From: Monocercomonoides exilis
Taxonomy: Eukaryota; Preaxostyla; Oxymonadida; Polymastigidae
DNA: 64,000 nucleotides
Reading direction: 5' to 3'
Assembly: GCA_001643675.2 (NCBI GenBank)
Contig: LSRY02000007.1
Span: forward strand, 1,814,001-1,878,000
The notes under the pieces were generated by a model. The model had not been told where the DNA came from, did not search any database, and saw nothing but the letters and a program-made list of their open reading frames with translations. The position numbers and the translations under genes were made by a program. This document shows, piece after piece, positions 1-10,800 of the stretch (within the stretch, counting starts at the first letter, position 1; each line of letters begins with the position of its first letter).

Positions 1-395
1 GGCACGCATATCAAAATCAACTCCAAAGAAGCCCACTTGCTCAACAAAAGATAGCTTTCACAAAGATCAACAAGCAAACTTTCTTCATTTTCTTCATTTT
101 TCTTTTCTTCATCAGCAATCATCTGTTTGAATCTTCTGCTCAGTGAAGATATTTCAAAGCATGGATTCCACACATTTTTCAGCATTTTGCAATATCCCAT
201 ATGCTTTTGAAACAGAATGGTATTGTTCATCGACAATTTCTTTTCATCAATCATTTTGAGTATTTTGTTGAATATTTCTTCGTTGATAATGGATTTAAAT
301 TCTTCTTTATTCATTCCATCAATCTATTCATTCATTTCTTCAATTTTCTGCTTCTGTTCAGCTTCATTGCAATGTTCAAGTTCACTAAACAATTC
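1..395 (-). pseudogene. Fragment of multi-copy hypothetical protein family
   Basis: Read on the minus strand, one frame is open from a splice-acceptor-like CACAG near 397 to the window edge except for one TAG at 324-326. Pieces such as LFSELEHCNEAEQKQKIEEM, MNKEEFKSIINEEIF and ADEEKKNEENEESLLVDLCE resemble a hypothetical family that I associate with many copies in oxymonad genomes. That recognition is from memory, not from a search. No catalytic domain is visible; the segment looks helical and charged. The in-frame stop, the lack of a clear start and the decayed relative at 820-1793 on the opposite strand suggest a pseudogene. It continues beyond base 1. Function unknown. Confidence 0.5.
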
Positions 396-410
396 TGTGA
401 ATAGAAAATA

Positions 411-819
411 GTTTAATCAGAATAAGCCAGAATTCAAATGCTACAATGAATACAAACTTGTGAACTTTTTCGTTCTGTCTGTCTCCTATATACAGATTTT
501 TTTTTATAAAAAAATTGAATGAAGAAAGCAATGCCATTTTGATATTCACAATGAAAGTTCAAAAGATTGGACAGTAGAATCAGATGAAAAATAAAAACTC
601 ATAAAAGATGAAAGAAACATATGCATTCAAACTGTTTCATCTTCCGCGAACATTTTCGACTTGTAATTTCAAAGAAAAAGAACGCTTTGTTCTTTCTCTT
701 TGTTGTTATGGATGTTTTGATCAAAGTTTTTTTCAAAAGGAATATTGATTAACAAAGTGAGAGTTCAATTAATGAACATTTCCCAAATAATTAGAAGAAT
801 TATTTCCAATGATGGCAGC
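411..819. other. Spacer without recognised gene
   Basis: AT-rich sequence between the two fragments of the multi-copy family. No open frame of convincing composition, no inverted repeat and no RNA gene was seen. Confidence 0.5.
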
Positions 820-1793
820 TGGAATTGGAGGAAATGTAATTATACGAAAATTCCATCTTTCGAATCACTGAGATTCATTGTCCAAGGAAATATAACGATT
901 TTTGTTTTGAATGGAAATATATGAATGAATGCATTTTATATTGTTCTATTGATTGCAAAGATATTTTCATCCGTATCCTCTCCAGAGCGCAGGAATATGA
1001 GTTATTGTTGAAATGGATAATCTCAGCTTTGAAGGGCGTAATGATGAGAACAGTGCTGATAATTGTATAGTAATTAGATAATATGATAATATGTGCAAGA
1101 GCCATGCTTTCCATAATTTTTATTCGAGCGAGAAATGAAAACAAACAGATTATTCTTTTTTGAATATTGATAAAAGAGGACTGAATACAGTGAAAAATGG
1201 AGAACAGTCATGGTAATGTTGCAATAAAGGAATGTAATGTAGGAGAACTGATTGGGGAGCTTTTGGACAACGAGAGAAACTGACAATATGAAAAGCAAGA
1301 TATTTTACTGAAATGAAGAAGAGGGAAGAGGAAAAGAAACGAAAGAAGTGTGTCTTTTGTTGAGATTTCTACGCAATTGATAATTCCTTATTTTGGTTCT
1401 ATTTTTGGATTGAAAAACTTGTTGTGCTTTTTTTCATCATTATAAAGATCTTTCGGGCAGCAAAGAATAATTACTATGAAATTTGCAATCAGTTCATTTA
1501 TTCCATCCGACCTGCTGCGAGAAACAGTGCTGTGGTAATTAAAGACTTGTTGAATGAAGGAGCTTGATGTTGTCATTCATGAAACGGATCGATTCAAAGC
1601 GACAATTTCATCAGCCGAAGGCTATTTAAGATTTTTCGAAAATGCTTGTGAAAAATCGAAGAGCACGAACAGAAAAGCAAACGATAATGCAATACAAAAA
1701 GAGATTAAAAGAAAAATTTTTGACAAAATGGAAGAAGAAGAATATAAAGACAGTCAAACAAGCTTTCTGGATGTGTTTCTTTGCGTGAATTAG
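820..1793 (+). pseudogene. Decayed second copy of the multi-copy hypothetical family
   Basis: Coding-like stretches lie in different plus-strand frames. Around 900-1050 the frame reads FEWKYMNECILYCSIDCKD and then ILSRAQEYELLLKWIISAL. Around 1480-1560 it reads SAVVIKDLLNEGA and then breaks into another frame (LDVVIHETDRFKATISSAEG), as a one-base loss near 1560 would produce. The last piece ends KRKIFDKMEEEEYKDSQTSF and stops at 1791-1793; I associate this ending with the C-terminus of the same family as the fragment at 1-395. Stops and frame changes between pieces argue for a pseudogene. Introns could explain some breaks, but not the one near 1560. Family assignment is by memory. Confidence 0.45.
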
Positions 1794-1879
1794 AATTATT
1801 AAAAGATAATTTTTGAAGATTATTTCGATAACTTTGATGGTTTTCGAAACATTTGCATTTCAGATACATATAAAGACAT

Positions 1880-1917
1880 GGACAAAACCCGGGAAAGGGA
1901 CAAAACCCGGGAATGTC
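1880..1917 (+). repeat. Left terminal inverted repeat of the pogo-like element
   Basis: 38 bp, perfect inverse of 4060-4097, made of two tandem GGACAAAACCCGGGAA units followed by TGTC. Confidence 0.85.
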
Positions 1918-2445
1918 CAATCAATTGAAAAGTTTTTCAACAATTGACTCCGCTTCCTGATTTCTTTTTTTTTTTAATTAACAAAAATAAATATTTATTT
2001 GAAAAAAAATGTTCATACGATGTTTTTTTAATATTTTTTTCTTAATTACAAATGAAATGAGCTTTCAAAATCACTATCGAAAAGAAACATTGGCTGATAT
2101 GAGACCATACGAAAATAATCAAACAAAATGAAAAAAATTCTATCATCAAGTTGCGAAACAAAATTGTTTGAAAAGAAAAGTCGCTTTCAGCTGAAATAAA
2201 ATAGTTTTCCCCATTTTGTTTCAGACACTTGTTTTCTTTTTCGTTTTTCTCCTGAAAACAAAGAAGATTCATCCATTTCTTCTTCACAAGTTTGTTCCGA
2301 TATCTTGCATTTTGTTTTCCCATCGCATTTATCCTCTTTTGCTTTCCTCTCTGACATTTGCTTTTGCATACTGCCTTTCACGGTTCTGGATTCGCTTTTT
2401 TCTTTTTCTCAGAATTATAAAATAAGAATAAATTAGATAATCATT

Positions 2446-3803
2446 TCATTCAAATTTAATGAAATTTCTCAAACCTTCTTCACTTGGTTCGTTCTCCTGA
2501 ACAAAATCATCACTTGTTAAAACTTTCATGTTAAAGACTCCATTTGAAGCACGGGCCGATGAACTAAAAGTAGATATTTTTGTAATTGAAGACTGATTGG
2601 GCAGTCGGTCTAAAACAACTGACGGATCAAATGGCTCAATCCCGCAAGCGTTGAACGATTTTTTTATAGTTCTAGGTTCCAACGCAGCACTCACAGCATC
2701 TGCCAATGCTGGCACAAGAGCTTTTCTATATGACGATATTACGCTTTCGGTTGGAGGCTGAAAAGATGAATACAGTCTTTTTTTGAATTGGGCAAACACA
2801 TAGCGATCAAGCGGTTGTGTCAAGTGTGTGGTGTGCGAAGGAAGAATAATAATTTCGATTGAATGTTCACGACACCATGTGATAACAGGCCAGCAAAGCC
2901 TCGATGAATGCCCATCCATTATAATAAGCGCCGATGCTTCCGATCCATGCAGTTCAATTCTTTTTTTGTTAACAGCGGGTAAAATGTTTTTCATCATGAT
3001 TTCTTCAAAGTCATTTTTTGTCATCCACCCGCTTCCGTTGGCCACTATTGCAAGTCGATGATATTTTAATAATGCAAGATCTTTTGGTACAGTTTTTGAG
3101 GGCCAAATCATCACTGGATTAATAGAAGATCCATGTGCAAAAACTCCGAAAACCAAAGTTGCGTTGGGCTGATGTTGTTGGGAGTGCAACATTGGATCTT
3201 CTTGATCTGATCGTTTGATTACGAAATCGTTATCAGAATGTCACAAACTGACTCCTGTTTCGTCTATATTCAATATCAGATCGGCGCAAATTTTGTTCGT
3301 TCTTATTGTGTTCCCCAGCAATGAAAACCACGCTGAAATGTTTTCAGTTGAAGATGCTAGCAACCTTTTCACATCAATGGATTTTGGTTTTACCATTTGC
3401 AAGGCATTGCTTCTTTTTATGAACCGTCTTGCCCATTTTTCATTTATTTCTGCCAATTTGCTGTTGTCATCCTTGTTTCGGTTTTTTCTTTGCAAGACGT
3501 GTTCAGCCTGAAAATACAACATCAAAAAAGTTAATTCATATTTTTAAACAAAAACCAAACTATTTTAATGATGTCTTTGAATGTTATTTTATTCATTGAA
3601 AGTAAAAGAGATTTGGCACAATCTTTTATTTCTTCTTGTTCATCTTTGTTGAACAAATTCGGTCTGCCATTGTGTTGGGTATCTCTTCCCTGATTTAAAA
3701 AAGAGATATGTCGATATAGAGCTGAAGAAGAAACTAAGCCAGATGAAATAATTCTTTTGTGTGTAATCTCTTTTCTTGAAAGAAAAAAATTAATTTTTTT
3801 CAA
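2446..3803 (-). pseudogene. DDE transposase (pogo/Tigger-like), one in-frame stop
   Basis: Cut-and-paste transposase of the DDE_1 type. The N-terminal exon (3561-3803) has helix-turn-helix character (SSALYRHISFLNQGRDTQHN). A 53-nt intron at 3508-3560 (GTTTGG...TTTCAG) keeps the frame. The catalytic part follows: first acidic motif NIDETG near 3250-3267, second IIMDGHSSR near 2905-2935, third LTQPLDRYVFAQFKKRL near 2775-2825. The third residue is D, as in pogo-type enzymes. Exon 2 is open from 3507 to 2446 except for a TGA at 3241-3243, just after the first motif; the frame is identical on both sides. The true start is unclear; an upstream ATG at 3877-3879 would need splicing I could not make frame-consistent. 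Probably inactive as written. Confidence 0.8.
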
Positions 3804-4059
3804 CTTTTGAATTTAATCTTCTGAATTCTGCGGTGGCTAAAACCTTTGAAAGTTCTGAAGACGAAGAAAAGGAAGACATATTGAAAAAAAAAAGCAAACA
3901 TTATGGCTTTGCGATCCATTTATTTAATTGAATTTGATCAATGATTTCATCATTTTAAAAAAAGTTAAATATGGCACAATAGAAGAACAAAAGGAAGATG
4001 TTTGATTTTTTCAATATCAAATTCTTCAACTCACTTTTTCTTTTTTGAGTTTTTCATTA

Positions 4060-4097
4060 GACATTCCCGGGTTTTGTCCCTTTCCCGGGTTTTGTCC
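4060..4097 (-). repeat. Right terminal inverted repeat of the pogo-like element
   Basis: 38 bp, perfect inverse of 1880-1917, with the same doubled internal motif. Confidence 0.85.
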
Positions 4098-4814
4098 ATT
4101 TCTTTATGAATATGCGATTTCCACGTCATCTGCACGTGAACACTGTATTTTCTCTCATTTATTTTTATTTAGGAAAACAGATTTTCTCTTTCAAAAATAT
4201 TTTTTGTCCGAAGCGCCAATTTAACAAATAAATAATAAAGGAAAGAAAGAAAAAGAAAAAGATAAAGAATAAAAAGATTAATATTTTTTCACAAAGCATA
4301 GGCCAAGTTTCAAAAAACAAAAACAAAATAAAGAAAGAAATTATTAGAAGGAAAGAAACACACCTTCCATCACCACTCTTTTTTTTAAAAAAGTTATCCA
4401 CTTTATAACTTTGATTATAGAAATAATTTCAGAGCAAACGCTGACCTTAAATAAGTTAATTGAAAAAATAACAAGATATCATATTTTTCTTTTTGGTATT
4501 TGGAACATTGACTGACCAGAAGGAAATTTCCTAAGTGCGATATAACCAAACAAATATTGAAGCTGAAGGATAATTTTGTGTTTATTCATAACAATTGTTT
4601 TGAAATTTCTCTTTTTGTTAATGATGGAATATAATGTTAATTAAAACAACTATTTTTCACTCCATTTTTTATAATGACGATGATCCATCGATTTTTTATT
4701 TCATTCACATTTGATAATAAGATCAACAAAATAATTTTTTTCGAGGACCCTTATTTAAAATTTTCTAATTGTTGAATTTTTATTTCTTTGTTTTTCAGAG
4801 AAGGACAAGCTTTT
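4098..4814. other. Upstream region of the giant beta-helix gene
   Basis: AT-rich non-coding sequence. A pyrimidine tract ending CAG at 4796-4798 looks like a splice acceptor 16 nt before the chosen start codon, so a 5'-UTR intron is possible. No upstream exon was identified. Confidence 0.4.
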
Positions 4815-7800
4815 ATGTTCCGCACAATGATGCCACTTATCCAACTGACACTTGTTGTGTGGGTGGCATCGTTTTCACTTCAAATCAAGATGGGATTGAA
4901 CAACAAAGATATGATTATTAAAAAAGATGATATCAGTGACATCAGCAATGTCTCTTCCAATAAAATTTCGATTTTACATAAAGAAAACATTTGCGAGGGG
5001 GACATACGAAGATGCATCGCTTTTCCTGACTTATTTGAGAAAAGAAATGCATTGTTCGACCAAACATCAATATCAACGCATTTCAGAGTGAAAAATTCAA
5101 CACTTCGAGAAAGAAGGTTAATGTTCTTCAGGGAAGAGAAGCATGCTTTCTGTGTATCCGCTTCAGATTCGTTGCTCCGAATTGAAGATATAAAGGCAGT
5201 TTTTGAAAGAGGATCATTCAATACCCTTTTTCGAATGAATGAAGGCGATATTAAAATCCGAAATATCACACTACTGACGAAATACGAAAACACAGAAGTG
5301 ACTTCATTAGTCACTTGGAATGGCAATGTGAATCACATGAATGTGAGAGAAAAAGTGTTTTTGGAAGATTCATTGTTTTCTTCAATGATGATGATGCCTT
5401 TTTTATCTCTGCTTGGATCATCAACAATGCTGTGCACGACCATTGATAATGTTGCATTTTTCAACATCACTTCATGCATCGCACACAAAGAGACAGGCAT
5501 CAGGAAAGAAAATGTGTTCCTTCAGAAGTCCTTCATTTCAAATTGCGAAATAAATGAATGCGACAATGTGTTTTGCAATAATGTTGAAAAAGCAAAGAGC
5601 ATGATTGAGTTTTGTGCAACGAACACATCATTCGAGAAATCACATGATCCGATAAGAGACAAAACATTCTCCAGTTCTCTGGACACATTCGACAACGGAA
5701 TGATTGAATATGAAAGCTGCTCATTCATTAATTGCACATCCTCCATACGCAATGGAAGTGCGATTTGTATTAAAGGAAGTGCATCACTGACTCTCGTGAG
5801 TTGTTTGTTTGAGAATTGCTCAATCACTTACAGTGGAGATGAATACCCACGAGGAGGAGCTGTTTATTGTACTGGTTCAGGAAATAGTGTTACCATCAAC
5901 ACGACTTTTGAAAGGTGTTGGTGCAATTGTCCTTCACGATGTCCTTATGGTGGTGCAATATCAATTTTTCAAAAAAACCCATTTCTGAAAAAATGTGTTT
6001 TTCACAATTGCAACTCATCTCACGGAGGGGGTGCGTTGAATGTTGAGAAACACACAAAATTGGATTAATTGGTTGTGAATTTGAAAAAAACACTGCGATA
6101 TTGAGATCTGGTTCAATTCATGTGAATGCTGGAACATCTACAAACTATGAGAATTGCCTATTTAAAGATTCAAAAGTGAACGAAGGGAGTGCAGGAACAA
6201 TTACCAATGCAGTAAATGAAAAAACAATTTGCCTATTTTTGTTTTGCTTATTCGCGAACAACACTTCATTTAATAGTGAAGGGCATGATATATGCATTAT
6301 GGGCAATGGAACAGAACGGGTGTTGCAAGAATGGATTGTTTACTCCTATTCGACATCGGAGTCAGCAGGGCGGGTGTATTGTGGAGAACTAAAGCAAGGA
6401 TGGCTGCCAGATGTTCCAGAAATACAAAATCCTCTTCAAATAGATTTAACTGGTGGAAAGGATGTAATGGGATGTGGGACAAGCAACAGTAGATCCAAGA
6501 CCATTGGCTTTGCTTTGACACAGTGGGTGAGCTACAAACATTCAGCGATTGTGGTGTGCAGTTCAGAATTAGTGGAGAGCAATATCAGCGTATTTGGGCT
6601 TGAAATCCAATTTGAAAAGGACAATGCAGTGACAGATGTGACAGTGTCATCGAATGTTGGAAGCGGGTGTCTATTCAGCGTTGGAAGCGGGAGTCTGGTG
6701 CTGGACAGGTGGACGATTGTTCATGATTCAGAGAAATCTCGAGATGGGTCTCTGTTCATTGTTGAAGGGTTTTATGGGCTGATTGATCTGAAGGTGTGTT
6801 CAATCCGTGCAGATTCAATGGATGCTTCGTTTGCCAAACCGCTTTTTGTTGCAGAAATGGGAGAGATAATTCTTGAAGGCTGTTCCATTGAGGGTGTGTG
6901 CTTGGGGACGTGCAGTCTGTTTGCCTTGGAGAAGGAAGGAAACATTGATGTGAGAAACGGAAGCATCACAAGGATTCATCGAATGGAAGGAAATGGAGCA
7001 ATTGTTGAGAAGATACTTCAGAGTGGGGAGACATGTGATTTGTGGAACACCACGATAAGCGAGTGCAAATGCATGAATGGAAATGGTGGAGCGCTGTGGG
7101 TGAAAACAACAGAAGGAAGCCACTTGCACATCAGCTCAGGAAACAAAGCGATGAAAGTGATGAATTGTGTGGCACAATGCAATGAGCCGGATGGAAGTGC
7201 GGGAAAGAGCAAAGGAGGAGGGATATATTTGCAGTTGGAGAATGCAGATGATGACTTTGAGATTGTGAATCCGCAGTTTGAGGGGAATAGTGCCACCTGG
7301 GGAAACCATCTGTTCATTGCATCGCCAAGCCTGAAGATAAGCGTGATTCAGCAGCGCCTGCCATTCTATCCAAACTTTTTTGGGGAGAAAGATATCGAAG
7401 GCGAAGATGGAGCAACTCCGAACATTGCAATCCCACTTGTGTTCTATCTTCTTCCACAAGAAGCGAGAGTGAGTGTTGGGGATGGGGGATTTGATGTGAG
7501 TGCTTGTGGATTTGTGAAGTATCCGTGCCGTTCGCTGGATTATGGGTTTGGGCAAGAAAGCAGCAGCAACTCGATACTGTTCAACAAAAGCTACATATGG
7601 GGAGAGTGTTTCAGGCTGGATAGACAAAAAGGGTATATCATGAGCGGGGTGGAAGGGAAGTCGGAGGTGAAGATGGTTGGAAACGAAAGCCGCCTGTATG
7701 AGATGGTGGAGATTCGGAGCAGTGTGAAGATCACCTTGGTGGCGTTTGTTCTGGAGCAGAGTCTGAAGCAGCAGCAGACAAGTGTGTTTATTGTTGAAGA

Positions 7801-10800
7801 AGGAGTAGAAAGCTCATTGGAAATCATATCTTCTTCAGTGAAAGGAAGTTCGAATGAGCAGACCATCCCGTTCTGTTTTGTTTGTGTGAAGAATGGCAGG
7901 ACGCTTCTGAGCAATGTTGGAGTGGAGAAACTGAGCTTCTCGGCTCAGCCATTTCTGGCTTGTGATGGCTCAAATGCTGAGATATCGATGATTCAAGCAG
8001 TTTTCATGGATGTTGTTTGGACAGGGGAGCATGGACTGATTGAGATCAGCAACGGATCGATTGCAAAAATAAGCACAAGCAGATTTGAGAGTGAACATGG
8101 AAGCACACAGCCAGCGATTGTTGCTTATAGAGCCAAAAGTGTTCTTGTGAATGAGACGAACACGAGTGGATTGGAAGTGGAAACGGGAGATGGGTGTTTT
8201 ATTCGTGGAATTGTGGGAGCAGGATGTGAGGCGAATGTGGAAGGCGGAAATGTGAGTGGGAAATGCACAAAAGGAAATGGTGGAGCAATTTGGCTGATGA
8301 TAGAGAGCGGAGGAATTGTTCATGTTGGAAAGAGCTCGCTGGTGCAAGTGAGCAAGAGCGAAGCACGTTACTCATCTGGGAGTGGGGGGTTAGGTGGAGG
8401 AATTTTCGCTGAGGTGAAGAACAGCGGAGTGGATTTTGTGCTGCAGGCTCTGGAGTTTGCTGAATGCCATGCAGATTTGCATGGCCACAGTGTGTTTTTG
8501 AGAGCACCGAACTTCACAATATCAGTAACGAATATAACCTTTGAGTTCTGCAGAGACACCACGAATGAAGATGAGCTTGTGGGATATGAAGGAGGAGACG
8601 ACACATATGCCATCCCTTTGGTTTTGTATTTGAGGGGAGCACCGCTTCCAGTGATTGTCGGGGGAGATAACAAAAAGGACTTTGACCGATGTGGATACGA
8701 AGGACATGGCTGTGCAACAATGGACTTTGTCATATCGCGATGGGCAAGCACTGATGGGTTGAGAGCAGCGATCGCGAGTGCTGTTCCACTGAGTTCTGAG
8801 GCGAATCTGTCTCAAGGAACATTTGAGTTCAACGGAACATCAGTCAACTCGCAGATAGATGTTCGAGAGAATGCAGATAAAAAGCAAGATGGAATGATTG
8901 AGACAAGCAGCGCGTGTGTGATCAAAGGGGTGAAGATTGTTGTGCCTTCTGGGCTGGGCGGAAGACTGTCTCTGATGTTCACACGAGAAGGGAGTCTGAG
9001 GGTGGATTCATGCAGTTTAGGTATTCGGTTGTCGCTTTCAGTGGCATACTCATTGTTTATGTGCACAGGCGGAACACTCACTTTGTGGGGTGTAGTCATG
9101 AGAGATATCACATTCAATTCTGGTTCAGCAGTGTGGATGTCAGAGGAAGGTGGCTGTGAGATCGTGGAGTGCACAATGACGAATGTGAAGGGATCAGGAA
9201 CATCAGAAGGAACGGTATCATATTCATCGAGAGGAGTCTTGAATGTGGAGAACACAACAATGGTAGAAGAAGGGGTTGCAGATGACACTTGCAAGACACT
9301 GTTGTTCGACAATATGGGGAAAGACATGCATATGAGAAACTGCTCGTTCTGCAACTTGACGAGAAGTTGGGTGAGTGGATGTGGGCTGTCTGGGAAGTTG
9401 GATGAAGGGATGGAGCTGGTGCTGAATGGAGTTCGCTGGGAAAACTGCTCTGTTCATGGAGGGAGCGGGGGAGGATGTTTTCTGGAGCTATCAAAAACAG
9501 CAGTTCTGCGAATTGGAGGAAGTGGCGATGAAAGACTTGCAGAAAAATGCAGGGCGCTGAATGGTGATGCATCAGATGCATCAGATGCATCAGATTCATT
9601 GAGTGGAGTTGGTGGAGGGATGGTTGTGAAATGTGTTGATGGAGGGAGGAATTTTGCATTGAAAGATGTGCAGTTTGGAAAGGAAGAGAATGCGAACGAG
9701 GCAGAAAATGGAGGAAACAACATGTTTGTGATGTGTGGGAATCTGTCAGATGTGGTGAATGTCAACTCGCTGAATTTTGACTTTCCGAAGGCTGTTGAAG
9801 AGAGGCCGATCCTGGAAGATATGATGGGGATGGAAAATGGAGAGAATGAGAAGCTGATTCCACTGGTGGTATTTTTCCGTCAAAGCATCGGAGGTGTGTA
9901 TGTGGGGAAGAAGGGATGCAACTACCGGTTGTGTGGGTTCGAAGATTATCCGTGTGAGGGAATAGAATATGCAGCCACACGGCGAGCGAGTGATGCAAAT
10001 GTTGAGATTGTGCTTCTTCGAGATTTTGTGTTTGATAACACTCTGGTGCTTGACGCACAAGAAATGATGATAAAGGTGCAGGGAGATGAAAGGGATCGAG
10101 CAGTGATTGAGAATGGAGAGGGAGACTCAGACAGCATGATTGAGACAAAGAAAAACACGAGTTTTGAGTGCATTTGGTTCTGTGTGCCTCAATCGTTTGC
10201 ATCTCACAGAATAAGTTTTCTGAAGTGCACAGAATGTTCTTTGAAGCTGAAGGAGTGCTCTGTGAAGAGCGAATCAGGAGAGATGAACTATTCGTTTGTG
10301 AGTGTGCAAGGGGGAGAGCTGACAATGGAGGGATTTTCTGTGAAAGGGGTTTGTGTGGATGGTCATGGATTGGTGGAAGCAAGTGGTGTTGGTTCAAAAA
10401 TGGAGCTGAGCGAAGCGAATCTGGAGAATGTGTCAGCTGTTGGGTTTGAAGGGGTGTTGAGCGGAAGAAGGTGCTCATCACTCAAAGTGAGCAACACTTG
10501 GATGAATATGTCAACTCTTTCTGATTGCACAATGATCAGATTTGTGGAGTGTGAAGCCGTTGAAATGAGGGGTGTGAATGTGTGGAATATCAGCAGGCAA
10601 GCAGGGGATGGAGGAGCATTTGTTGGGGAAGTGGGAGAAGGAGGGAAATGTGAAATAGTGGGGAGCACATTCAACAACGTGAGTTGTTTGGAGCACAACG
10701 GGAGAGGAGGGTGCGGATATGCAGAGGTGAAAGCAGGAGGAACACTGAATGTTGAAGACAACTGTTTTGAAGGGAATGGAGTGTCGGGAGAAGAGAGCTT

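Larger units (their letters stand above)
1880..4097. mobile_element. Pogo/Tigger-like DNA transposon, 2.2 kb
   Basis: A 38-bp perfect terminal inverted repeat bounds this element at 1880-1917 and 4060-4097. Between them lies a minus-strand DDE transposase of the pogo/Tigger/CENP-B type (2446-3803). Each terminal repeat holds two tandem copies of the motif GGACAAAACCCGGGAA, a plausible double binding site for the N-terminal DNA-binding domain. The flanks read ..acat at the left and attt.. at the right, so the target duplication may be just AT, but this is ambiguous. The element sits about 90 bp downstream of the decayed gene at 820-1793. Identical termini suggest a fairly recent insertion, although the transposase carries an in-frame stop. 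Confidence 0.85.
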
